Of a DNA stretch of 64,000 nucleotides, positions 16,507 through 27,338 are shown piece by piece. This DNA is from Deinococcus metallilatus (GTDB lineage Bacteria; Deinococcota; Deinococci; Deinococcales; Deinococcaceae): positions 151,501 to 215,500 of the forward strand of contig NZ_CP038510.1 in assembly GCF_004758605.1 (NCBI RefSeq), written 5' to 3'. Position 1 is the stretch's first letter. Each line of letters starts with the position of its first letter. A program made the position numbers and the translations under genes. The notes beneath the pieces were generated by a model. That model had not been told where the DNA came from, made no database searches, and saw only the letters and a list, made by a program, of their open reading frames with translations.

Positions 16507-17676
16507 TCAGGGGGTGAAGACAGCGCGCACGATGCCGTCCTCCTTGTTCTTGAACATGGCGTACGCGCGCGGCCCGTCCTCCAGCGAGAAGCGGTGCGTG
16601 GCGAGATAGGAAGGATCGAGTTCGCCCTTCACCGCGTGCTCCAACAGTCTGGGCAGGTAGTGCTGGCCGTGCTGCTGGGCGGTGCGTACCGTCACGCCCT
16701 TGTTCATGAGCACCCCGATAGGGAACTTGTCCATCACGCCGTACACGCCCAGGATGGAAAGTGTGCCGCCCTTGCGGACCGCCATGATGGCCTGCCTCAG
16801 CGCCTGCCCCCGGTCGGTCACGAGGCGCAGCGTCTGCTTGGCCTTGTCGTACAGGTAGCCAGGCCCGGTGCCGTACGCCTCCATCCCCACCGCGTCGATG
16901 CAGGCGTCGGGGCCGCGCCCCCCGGTCATCTCGTGGAGGACGGCGAGCACGTCGGGCGTTTCGACGTAATTGATGGTTTCCGAGCCGATATGGTCGCGCG
17001 CCATCTTCAACCGCTCCGGGAAGCGGTCGATGGCAATGACCCGCTCGGCCCCGAGCAAAAAGGCGCTCTGCTGCGCCATCAGCCCCACCCCGCCGCAGCC
17101 CCACACCGCCACGATGTCGCCCGGCTTGATGTCACAGAAGTCGGCTCCCATGTAGCCGGTGGGGGCGGCGTCGGATAAAAACAGGACCTGCTCGTCGCGC
17201 AGCCCCTCGGGAACCTGAAAGCAGCCCACGTCGGCGTGCGGCACCCGCATGTACTGCGCGTGCGATCCGGCGTAACCCCCGAAAGCGTGGGTGTACCCGA
17301 AACACGCTCCCGTTGGATAGCCGAGCAGCGGGGCCTGCAACTCGGCGTTGGGATTGGTGTTGTCGCACAGCGAGTACAGGTCGTGCTGGCAGTACCAGCA
17401 GTCCCCGCAGGCGACGAAGGACGGCACGACCACCCGGTCGCCCTTCTTGACTTTCTTCACCTCGGGTCCGACGTCCTCGACGACGCCCATGAACTCGTGG
17501 CCGATCACGTCGCCGGGCAACATGCTCGGCACGTACCCGTCGATGAAGTGCAGGTCCGAGCCGCAGGTGGTGGACATGGTGATGCGCAAAATGACGTCGT
17601 GCGGGTTGACGATGACGGGGTCGGGGACGGTCTGGACGCGCAGGTCGTTCACGCCTTCCCAGCACAGTGCTCGCAT
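16507..17676 (-). CDS. Zinc-dependent alcohol dehydrogenase (MDR family)
   Basis: 389 residues. MSTTCGSDLHFIDGYVP carries the catalytic-zinc Cys and Ser, GHEFMGVVEDVG the zinc His/Glu, and SFVACGDCWYCQHDLYSLCDN the structural-zinc cysteines. The nucleotide motif VWGCGGVGLMA is at ~195. It belongs with the FDH-like, glutathione-independent subfamily and is a distant paralogue of the enzyme encoded at 14936. It also resembles bacterial threonine/alcohol dehydrogenases, so the substrate is open. It is 38 bp downstream of the SRPBCC gene and 33 bp upstream of the ABM gene, implying one transcript. Confidence 0.87.
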   Translation of the reverse strand: MRALCWEGVNDLRVQTVPDPVIVNPHDVILRITMSTTCGSDLHFIDGYVPSMLPGDVIGHEFMGVVEDVGPEVKKVKKGDRVVVPSFVACGDCWYCQHDLYSLCDNTNPNAELQAPLLGYPTGACFGYTHAFGGYAGSHAQYMRVPHADVGCFQVPEGLRDEQVLFLSDAAPTGYMGADFCDIKPGDIVAVWGCGGVGLMAQQSAFLLGAERVIAIDRFPERLKMARDHIGSETINYVETPDVLAVLHEMTGGRGPDACIDAVGMEAYGTGPGYLYDKAKQTLRLVTDRGQALRQAIMAVRKGGTLSILGVYGVMDKFPIGVLMNKGVTVRTAQQHGQHYLPRLLEHAVKGELDPSYLATHRFSLEDGPRAYAMFKNKEDGIVRAVFTP

Positions 17677-17714
17677 AGGGGGTTCTCCTTGGTCTCGTCG
17701 CGGCGGGGCGAAAG

Positions 17715-18452
17715 TCAGGCGGTGCTCGCCCGGGCTGAGGGGTTGCGGTCCAGCGTGGGAATCTCACCCGTCTCGGCCAGGCTCTTGAAGCGGCGCAGGG
17801 CGTCTCCCACCAGCAGGCTCGGCACCAAACCGTTCAATGCCCTGGCCACCGCTGCGCCGAGCGTGCCGCCGGGTGGCTGGAAGTGCAGGCGCAACGTGAC
17901 CTCGGTGCCGCGGTCGCCCGGCGCGGGACGCAGGCGCATCTCGCCCCAGTTGGGCAGGTCCGCGCCCGGCAGCGACTGCCAGCGCACCAGTTCTCCGGGG
18001 CGGCTTTCCACGACCTGGGTGTCCCAGGACAGGCTGCGCCCACCGGGAACGCGCACCGTCCAGTGCGCCTGATCCATGTCCGTCTCGGTGATCTCGGCGA
18101 AGTGCCCCATGACGCGGGGCAGGTATCCCCCCTCGCGCCAGAAGCGGTGCAGCTCGTCGGCGGACTTGCCGATGGTGATGGAGCGCGCCACCTCGGCCAT
18201 GTTGGTTTCCGCCCCAGCTTGACCGGACCGCCTGGCCAGTTCTCGGTACAGCAGGGCGCCGCCCGCGAGCGCCAGCGCCACGCCGCCGAACGAGATGCGC
18301 CGCAGGCCGAGCGTCAGTAAGACCCCACCGAGGATCAGGGTGACCCGGCGCTGCTCCTGACTCGCCTTGCCTGCTCCCCGCGAAAGCGTCCCCTTGAGCG
18401 CGTCAGCAATCCCGCTCGTGGCCGGTCCTCCCAATGGGCTTCCCGCGTCCAT
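17715..18452 (-). CDS. SRPBCC-family (cyclase/dehydrase) protein with N-terminal membrane segment
   Basis: 245 residues from ATG 18452, preceded by AGGAGGCGG. Residues ~35-75 (VTLILGGVLLTLG, FGGVALALAGGALLY) form one or two hydrophobic helices. Residues ~90-235 are a polyketide cyclase/Coq10-like SRPBCC domain (ARSITIGKSADELHRFWREGGYLPRVMGHF, then GGRSLSWDTQVVESRPGELVRWQS). Proteins with this layout are common in stress-related clusters and probably bind a hydrophobic ligand at the membrane. It heads the minus-strand group 18452-13741. Confidence 0.82.
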   Translation of the reverse strand: MDAGSPLGGPATSGIADALKGTLSRGAGKASQEQRRVTLILGGVLLTLGLRRISFGGVALALAGGALLYRELARRSGQAGAETNMAEVARSITIGKSADELHRFWREGGYLPRVMGHFAEITETDMDQAHWTVRVPGGRSLSWDTQVVESRPGELVRWQSLPGADLPNWGEMRLRPAPGDRGTEVTLRLHFQPPGGTLGAAVARALNGLVPSLLVGDALRRFKSLAETGEIPTLDRNPSARASTA

Positions 18453-19121
18453 ACCGCCTCCTCTGTGATGACTCACCCGTGCACGAGGGGAACTCGCATC
18501 GTTGGTCTCGCACCGCACCCTGATTTCTGTGTGGTCGCCCGAACCGGTATGGGAAGGTCACCCCCTGTGGTCGGTCATTCCTGAACGAACCTGAGTTCTA
18601 GGCTGGCGAAGGAGGAGATGCAGGCCTCATGACCCCTAGTTCTCGCTGACCAGCGCAGGCAGCAGGCGTTGTGGCGCGACGTTGACCCGGTATGCCCGAA
18701 TCGTTATGTCCCTCCTACGTGTAGCAATTCAAACAGTTATGGGCAGCCTGTCAGTGCTTCTCAGATGAAATCCGACTCACCTGTCCTGACGTTAATATTT
18801 GAAACTTCCTAAGGGTGTTCATCAGATTTATCAAAGGTCCTTATACTCGGTACCTGACTGGTCGAGGACTGCGCTGTCCCGCGGCAGCAAAAGGGGTGGT
18901 GAGAAGATGGGTCTGGAACGCGCTTTCTCCCAGCGCAAAGCACGGTTCAAGGCTTCATGCCCATAGCTCGCCGGGCTGGATGCACAAGCCCACGAAGGCC
19001 GTCACGCTGTGGGATGTGGCATCGACCGACTCAAGGATTTCCGCGCTCTTGGTACGCGGTCCGACCAGCGTGGACACCAGTTCTTAGCCGGTGTCCACGG
19101 GGCTTACATCCTGCTCCGGCT
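18453..19121. other. 669-bp intergenic stretch left of the IS630 tandem
   Basis: No convincing gene. It must contain the promoter of the SRPBCC-dehydrogenase operon, but no unambiguous -35/-10 pair stands out. The part 18720-18840 is distinctly more AT-rich than its surroundings. Frames at ~18870-18960 hint at a decayed IS5-like transposase end (RRWV and ERAFS-type words in different frames), too broken to annotate. Confidence 0.5.
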
Positions 19122-20251
19122 CTAAGTACAACTACGGAAGTTGTGCGGGGTGTAGGGTAGGGTCATCGACGTACCGAGGAGGTCGATATGCACCCTTTCG
19201 GTTGCCGCCCCCATCTGCCGAGCAGCTTGAGGAACTTGAGCACCTCTACCGCACTGGGGAGGGCCATCTTCGCATTCGAGCCCTGATCGTCCTGCTCTCG
19301 GCAGAACAGCAGCGGAAGGTCGCGGAGATCGCCGTGTTGGTGCGGTACGACGAGGAAACGGTCCGCCGCTGGTTGCACCGCTACGTTGCCGAGGGGATAC
19401 AGGGCTTGGCAGACGCGCCGCGGTCCGGTGCACCACCCAAAGTCACACCGGAGTACCGCGAGAAGCTGATCAGCGTGGCCCGGCAGCGGTCACGTGCCCT
19501 GGACCTGCCCTTCTCGCTATGGACGGGCTGGCGCTTGGCCGACTATTTGGCGGAGTTGACCGGAATCCGGCTGAGTGCGGTGAGCGTCTACCGCTTGCTG
19601 CATCAGGGGGGAATTCACTTCAACCGGCCATAGCACACCATCACCAGCCCGGACCCCGAGTACGCCGTGAAAAAAAAGCGGTCGAGGAAGCCCGTGACCA
19701 GGTGAAGCCCGGGGAGGTCTTTTACTACGCTGACGAGTTCAACATCAGTTGGTTGCCAACCTTACGGGCGATGTGGAGCCCGGTGGGTCAGCAGGTGATG
19801 GTCCCGACACCGGCGCAGCCAGTGCGCCGGTATGGAATTGGTGCCGTGAACTACCACACCGGGGAGACGGTCGTGTTGACCCGCACGCGAAAACGCCGCC
19901 AGGAGGTGGCCGAGCTTCTCCAGCAACTGCTGGAGAAGCATCCCCACGAACGGATTTACGTTGCCTGGGACAACGCCAGTACCCACCAGGACGAGGAAAT
20001 CGAGGCCGTGGTCCGAGGTGCGGCTGGTCGCCTGGTGTTGCTGTACTTGCCCACCTATAGCCCCTGGCTCAACCCCATCGAGATGTTGTGGCGGCACTTC
20101 CGCCGGGAAGTCACCCACTGCGAGTTGTTCGAGAACGTCGAGGCCCTGCTGGTGGCCTCACACGCCTTCTTTGACCGCTACAACCTCAGGCCCGGCGGCG
20201 TTCGGTCCATTATTGGCTCCCATCCCGCACAACTTCCGTAGTTGTACTTAG
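19122..20251 (+). mobile_element. IS630-family insertion sequence, defective copy
   Basis: Bounded by 28-bp perfect terminal inverted repeats beginning CTAAGTACAACT (19122-19149 and 20224-20251, reversed). Each repeat contains an internal ACAACT/AGTTGT dyad. IS630 elements insert at TA, and TA lies at both ends (19123-19124, 20249-20250). The enclosed transposase is split into three frames. The right end directly abuts a second IS630 element and shares its TA dinucleotide. Confidence 0.85.
19188..20241 (+). pseudogene. IS630 transposase, disrupted (frameshift, amber codon, slippery site)
   Basis: A good start (GAGGAGG, ATG 19188) reads MHPF and then leaves the transposase frame; homologous frame continues as FRLPPPSAEQLEELEHL, consistent with loss of one T. 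This frame encodes the N-terminal HTH to TAG 19631-19633, where CAG (RPQH) is expected. The catalytic half resumes in the -1 frame after AAAAAAG (19672-19678), giving the DDE triad words YYADEFN, AWDNASTH and SPWLNPIEMLW. The -1 slip could be programmed, as in many IS elements, but the start shift and amber codon make this copy non-functional. Confidence 0.8.
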
Positions 20252-21443
20252 TGGAGTGATTCAGAGGAACGTTGGGAGATAGAGGGGTACGCTGGTATGG
20301 GAGGTGGACGATGCACCGTGGCCCCTCATCCCCTGTTCCCGTTCTGACTGCCGAGGAACGTCAGTTGCTGAGCGCGCTGGTGCGTCGTCGCCAGACCCCG
20401 CGGGGTCTGGCGACGCGGGCCAAGATTATCCTGCTCAGCGCCGATCAACCCACGGCGACGCTGAGCCAGATTGCGGCGCAGGTTGGGCTCAGCGACGACA
20501 CCGTAGGCACCTGGCGCCGACGTTTTGCTGCCGAGCGGGTGGCCGGGTTGAGTGACGCGCCGAAGAGCGGCGCGCCCAGGACCATTCAGGAGGCCGACGT
20601 GGAACGGGTCGTTCGTCTGACCCTCGATACCCTTCCTGCCGACGCCACGCACTGGAGTACCCGCAGCATGGCCCAGACCAGTGGGATGACCCAGAGTGCG
20701 GTGCACCGCATCTGGCGTGCGTTTGGCTTACGGCCCCACCTGATCTCGTCGTTCAAGCTCTCCACAGACCCCCTGCTGATCGAGAAGGTGCGCGACATCG
20801 TGGGGCTGTATCTCGCGCCACCAGACCGGGCGCTGGTGCTGTGCGTGGACGAGAAGCCTCAGATTCAGGCGTTGGAACGCGGGAGTGCGACCTTCCCCAT
20901 GCTCCCCGGACAGGAGGAACGAACGGGGCACGAGTACGTCCGTCACGGCACCACCACGCTGATTGCTGCTCTTGACGCCAGAGTGGGCAACCTCATTGGC
21001 CGGTGTTACCCGCGACATCGAGCCGTCGAATTCAAAGACTTCCTGGTTATCGTCCATGCTCAAGTTCCTGCGGAACTTGAGGTGCACGTTATTCTCGATA
21101 ACTACATCACGCACAAGACCAAGGTGGTGCAGGACTGGGTCCTGGCTCATCCTCGCTTCCACTTTCACTTCACACCTACGGGCGGATCGTGGCTGAATCT
21201 TGTGGAGTCGTGGTTCGCGCTGCTGAGCCGCAGGCGATTGAAGCGCGGAAATTTCAAGTCGAAGGATGAGCTGGAACAGGCCATCCAAGCGTTCATCGCC
21301 CAGACCAACGAAACACCAGCCCCGTTCGTTTGGACGAGGTCGGCCGACGACATTCTGGACAACATCAAGCGTTTCTGTAAGCGGTACCTCCCGGCCCCAT
21401 CCGCCCCCCAAAACTCCCAAGCTTCTTCTGAATCACTCCACTA
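20249..21443 (+). mobile_element. IS630-family insertion sequence, apparently intact
   Basis: About 1.2 kb with inverted ends reading TAGTGGAGTGATTCAG on each strand (20249-20264 and 21428-21443), followed by partial matches. It encodes a full transposase of a different subgroup from the neighbouring element. Its left TA is the right terminal TA of that element, so one inserted exactly at the other's boundary. The right TA forms part of the transposase stop codon. Confidence 0.85.
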
Positions 21444-21444
21444 A
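20311..21444 (+). CDS. IS630-family transposase
   Basis: 377 residues from the ATG preceded by GGGAGGTGG. N-terminal tandem HTH (ATLSQIAAQVGLSDDTVGTWRRR, then STRSMAQTSGMTQSAVHRIW), followed by a DDE nuclease: LVLCVDEKPQIQ (first Asp), HVILDNYITHK (second Asp), GGSWLNLVESWFALL (Glu). It cuts and joins DNA at TA targets. The reading frame is uninterrupted, so this copy may be active. The stop TAA lies across the element's right end. Confidence 0.92.
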   Translation: MHRGPSSPVPVLTAEERQLLSALVRRRQTPRGLATRAKIILLSADQPTATLSQIAAQVGLSDDTVGTWRRRFAAERVAGLSDAPKSGAPRTIQEADVERVVRLTLDTLPADATHWSTRSMAQTSGMTQSAVHRIWRAFGLRPHLISSFKLSTDPLLIEKVRDIVGLYLAPPDRALVLCVDEKPQIQALERGSATFPMLPGQEERTGHEYVRHGTTTLIAALDARVGNLIGRCYPRHRAVEFKDFLVIVHAQVPAELEVHVILDNYITHKTKVVQDWVLAHPRFHFHFTPTGGSWLNLVESWFALLSRRRLKRGNFKSKDELEQAIQAFIAQTNETPAPFVWTRSADDILDNIKRFCKRYLPAPSAPQNSQASSESLH

Positions 21445-21491
21445 TGCCATGTCCAATCTGATATTCGGCACTTCTCCCGACTTGGCCGCCC

Positions 21492-22322
21492 CTAAAGCCG
21501 CGCGGCGATCAGCGGGACGGCCAGGAGGGTGGCCGCGAGCCCCCACCACTGGTCCACACGCAGCCGCTCACGGAGCAGCACCAGGGCCAGCAGCACGGTG
21601 AACGCCGGGTACACGTTCGACAGCACGCTCGCCTCTGCCAACCGCCCTGTTTGCGCCGCGACCACGAACAGCACGTTCCCCAGCGCGTCGAGCAGCGAGG
21701 ACAGCATGATGGGTCGCGCACTCTGGGGACGCAAGCCCGGTCCCCCTACGGCGAGGGGCAGCATCACCCCCGCCGAGACGAGCCGGGCCATCACCAGCGG
21801 CCAGAACACTGACCCCGCCTGCGTCTGCCCCAGGAACACGAAGAACGCCCCGAAGCCCAGCCCCGCGAGCACCGCCAGTCCCAGCCCACCCCGTCCTTCG
21901 GCCGGAACCCGACTGAGCAGTATGACGCCCGCGAGGGCCAGGATCATCCCAAGCAGTTGCCCCGCCCCCAGAGACCCACCGAGCAGCACGCTCACCAGCA
22001 CCGGCAGGGCCGCCGCGAGCACGGCACTCGTGGCGGCCACCGTACCCATCGGTCCCAGGGCCAGCCCCCGGTAGAGGGAGGCGAGGCCGATCACACCGCC
22101 TACCCCGGCGAGGGCGCCCCAGGCGAGGTCCACTGGTCTGGGCGCGGCCTCGCCCGTTACGAGGGCCAGCACCACGAACAGGGCGAGGGAGAGCAGGTGC
22201 GCCAGCGCCACGACGCGCACCACCGGGTCACGTTTCGTGGCGAGGCCGCCGCTGAAGTCCCCTGCCCCGAAGGCGGCAGCCGCGCCCAGCCCCGCCGCCA
22301 GCACGGTGCCCAGGTCGCTCAC
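21492..22322 (-). CDS. EamA/DMT-superfamily transporter
   Basis: 276 residues with about ten hydrophobic helices in two repeated EamA halves (GAGDFSGGLATKRD start; LASLYRGLALGPMGTVA end of first half; LAEASVLSNVYPAFTVLLA in the second). GTG start overlapping the B3/B4 gene stop (GTGA). Probably an inner-membrane metabolite exporter. The tandem IS630 insertion ends 48 bp beyond its stop. Confidence 0.85.
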   Translation of the reverse strand: MSDLGTVLAAGLGAAAAFGAGDFSGGLATKRDPVVRVVALAHLLSLALFVVLALVTGEAAPRPVDLAWGALAGVGGVIGLASLYRGLALGPMGTVAATSAVLAAALPVLVSVLLGGSLGAGQLLGMILALAGVILLSRVPAEGRGGLGLAVLAGLGFGAFFVFLGQTQAGSVFWPLVMARLVSAGVMLPLAVGGPGLRPQSARPIMLSSLLDALGNVLFVVAAQTGRLAEASVLSNVYPAFTVLLALVLLRERLRVDQWWGLAATLLAVPLIAARL

Positions 22323-23059
22323 CCGACTGGCCCCAGGCGCACACGCTCAATTCGGCAGCCGGGCGAAAGTTCCCCCAGCAGCGTCTCCAGCGCGTCGCCC
22401 GCCTGCTCCAGGTTCCCGGAGGTCATGGGCGAGCGGGCGTCGAACAGGAAGTACGCCTCCGTCGTGTCTTCCGTCAGCCGGGTCCGTGTGCCCTGCCGCC
22501 AGTTCCACGCTCGGCACGTCACGCCCGCTTCGTCGGCCCAGACCACCTCACCCGGCACGGGCTGGTCGATGAAGGGCGCGCCGTCCTTGGTCGTCTCGAA
22601 GGGCTCCGTGCCGTCCGCAAACTTCAAGGTCACCGGTCCCACCACCTGGGCCAGATCCTCGCCGCCGCAGGGCACCACGAAGCGTACGCTGACCGCGTTG
22701 TAGGCGTCTGTCAGACGGTTGATAGCAGGCAGTTCCCCACCTTTGATCACCCGTGTGATCAGAGCCTCGGCGGAATTCATCATGCGCTGGGGCTTGACGC
22801 CAAAGGCGCGGAACGCTTCCCGCCAGGCGGCGAGGTGCGGGTGCTCGGCAGGAGGCGTGGCGACGAACATTCGGCGGGCGTGCTCTTCGGCCTCCCGCAG
22901 CAGGGTCTGGCTGCGTTTGTCACTGGGACCGTTCTTGAGGCCGGAAGCGAAGAGGACGAGTCCGTGGTAGGTCGGGAAGCGTTCAGCCACAGCCGGGCTG
23001 ATTTGAAGCAGATCGTTCAAGAGAATTTCTCCAGAAAAGGCGGAAGGGAGCAGGGTCAT
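22319..23059 (-). CDS. B3/B4 tRNA-binding-domain protein (PheT-like editing fold)
   Basis: 246 residues; ATG overlaps the PNPOx-like stop (ATGA), which fixes the start. The central part (AFRAFGVKPQRMMNSAEALITRVIKGGELPAINRLTDAYNAVSVRF) matches the stand-alone B3/B4 domain of bacterial phenylalanyl-tRNA synthetase beta chains. Such free-standing proteins are proposed to edit mischarged tRNA or bind an amino-acid-like ligand. The neighbours are a flavin-type enzyme, an acetyltransferase and an exporter, which hints at handling of a toxic amino-acid analogue; this is inference. Confidence 0.8.
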   Translation of the reverse strand: MTLLPSAFSGEILLNDLLQISPAVAERFPTYHGLVLFASGLKNGPSDKRSQTLLREAEEHARRMFVATPPAEHPHLAAWREAFRAFGVKPQRMMNSAEALITRVIKGGELPAINRLTDAYNAVSVRFVVPCGGEDLAQVVGPVTLKFADGTEPFETTKDGAPFIDQPVPGEVVWADEAGVTCRAWNWRQGTRTRLTEDTTEAYFLFDARSPMTSGNLEQAGDALETLLGELSPGCRIERVRLGPVG

Positions 23060-23625
23060 TTCCGTTTTTGCCAGCCGGGTGAGGCGGTGTCGTTCCTGGC
23101 TGGCCAGCGTTCGCTCACCCCGGGCAGTCGTCCCTCTTTGCCGGTGAGGGTTTCCGGCGTGATGGCGTACACGATGGTGCCGCCCACACGCGGCAGCGAG
23201 TTCTTCTCCCGGCCCCAGGAATCCTCGGGCGCGTACTTGTCCATAAAAGCGCGGTAGAAGCGCAGCTTCTCGTTGGTGTCCTCCACGATGCGGATGCGCC
23301 CGAAGACGATCACCGAGCGGTACGACACCGACGTGTCGCACTCCACGTGACCGTAGGGGAAGATCTCGCCGGGTTCGTCCACCTCAAAGCTGACCCGGTC
23401 GTGGAAGCGCACGTTGGTCAGGAAATGCCCCTCATAGCGCGCGGTGTGGAGGTACACCTGCCCGTCCTGCCAGGTGAAGAGGTTGGGCACGACGTACGGG
23501 TAGCCGTCCGGGCCGAGGGTGCCAGTGCGCCCACAGAAGGCGGTGGTGAGGAACGCCTCAGCTTCTTCCCGGGGCATGGCTTTGTCCTGCCGCTTGAGCT
23601 GTCCTCGTGGAGTGGTGTCGGTCAT
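23056..23625 (-). CDS. Pyridoxamine 5'-phosphate oxidase-family (FMN-binding split barrel) protein
   Basis: 189 residues. The split-barrel starts at PREEAEAFLTTAFCGRTGTLGPDGYPYVVPNLFTWQDGQVYLHTA, with HFLTNVRFHDRVSFEVDEPG and SYRSVIVFGRIRIVED completing the flavin/heme-binding barrel. It is most like the NimA-related group (5-nitroimidazole reductase-like) rather than true PdxH. It sits 18 bp after a GNAT gene and overlaps the B3/B4 gene. Confidence 0.83.
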   Translation of the reverse strand: MTDTTPRGQLKRQDKAMPREEAEAFLTTAFCGRTGTLGPDGYPYVVPNLFTWQDGQVYLHTARYEGHFLTNVRFHDRVSFEVDEPGEIFPYGHVECDTSVSYRSVIVFGRIRIVEDTNEKLRFYRAFMDKYAPEDSWGREKNSLPRVGGTIVYAITPETLTGKEGRLPGVSERWPARNDTASPGWQKRK

Positions 23626-23643
23626 AGGGACTCCTGAACGTGT

Positions 23644-24132
23644 TCAGACGGTGATTTCGGCCAGGGCAGTCAAGGCAGGACCACTCAGGCCATAGTCGGT
23701 CCACACGGGGTTTGCCCGTGCCCCCAGCCGCTCGTAAAAGCGCTGCCCAGACGTGTTCCAGTTGGCGACCGTCCAGCGGAGGGCACCGCAGCCCCGCGTC
23801 GTGGCTTCGCGCGCCGCTGCGCGCATGAGGTGTTCCCCGATGTGCTGCCCACGCGCCTCCTCGGCCACGTACAGCTCCTTGACGTACAGCGTCGGTCTGG
23901 CCGTCGCGGTGAAGGGGACGAGGTAGTACACCAACATCCCTACCAGGGTTCCGTCCTCATCGGCGACGAGGGCATGGAAGTCCGGGGGGTTCTTGCGGAA
24001 GCCCTGCTCACGCAGGATGTCCTCGTTCACGGCGAACACGTCGAGGTAGTCCTCGAATTCCGCCAGGGCACGCATCAGGGGCAACAGTTGCGGGATGTCC
24101 TGCTCGGTGGCAGGGTGAATGCTTGGGGTCAT
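23644..24132 (-). CDS. GNAT-family N-acetyltransferase
   Basis: 162 residues. The acetyl-CoA loop is in LYVAEEARGQHIGEHLMRAAA (~95-115), with VKELYV strand before it and NWNTSGQRFYERLGA after it, as in diamine/amino-acid acetyltransferases. It is the first gene of the minus-strand operon to EamA and diverges from the MocR regulator with 56 bp between starts, suggesting MocR control. Confidence 0.87.
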   Translation of the reverse strand: MTPSIHPATEQDIPQLLPLMRALAEFEDYLDVFAVNEDILREQGFRKNPPDFHALVADEDGTLVGMLVYYLVPFTATARPTLYVKELYVAEEARGQHIGEHLMRAAAREATTRGCGALRWTVANWNTSGQRFYERLGARANPVWTDYGLSGPALTALAEITV

Positions 24133-24188
24133 ACGGGTTCATCCTGAAGGGGAAATGGCCCGGCAGGAAGTACCATTTCGGGAGAAAA

Positions 24189-25673
<1,485 letters not shown>

Positions 25674-25785
25674 TCATGGCGCCTCACGGCAGCGACCCTG
25701 ACACCAGGCCCCAGCCAGCCGTACACCGGGCGTTGCCACAACCGGGACAGGCCCACCCGTCACCTGCCCCTTTCCAGAGAGGCTC

Positions 25786-27285
<1,500 letters not shown>

Positions 27286-27338
27286 GGGTGATCCGCTCGC
27301 ATGGCTCGTTGTCTCATGGTCCCTTTCTGGAGGCCCGC

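Noticed and set aside
18815..19087. 90-codon frame left of the IS630 tandem, with faint IS5-transposase-like words
   Set aside because: Words are spread over different frames and too short; could be chance.
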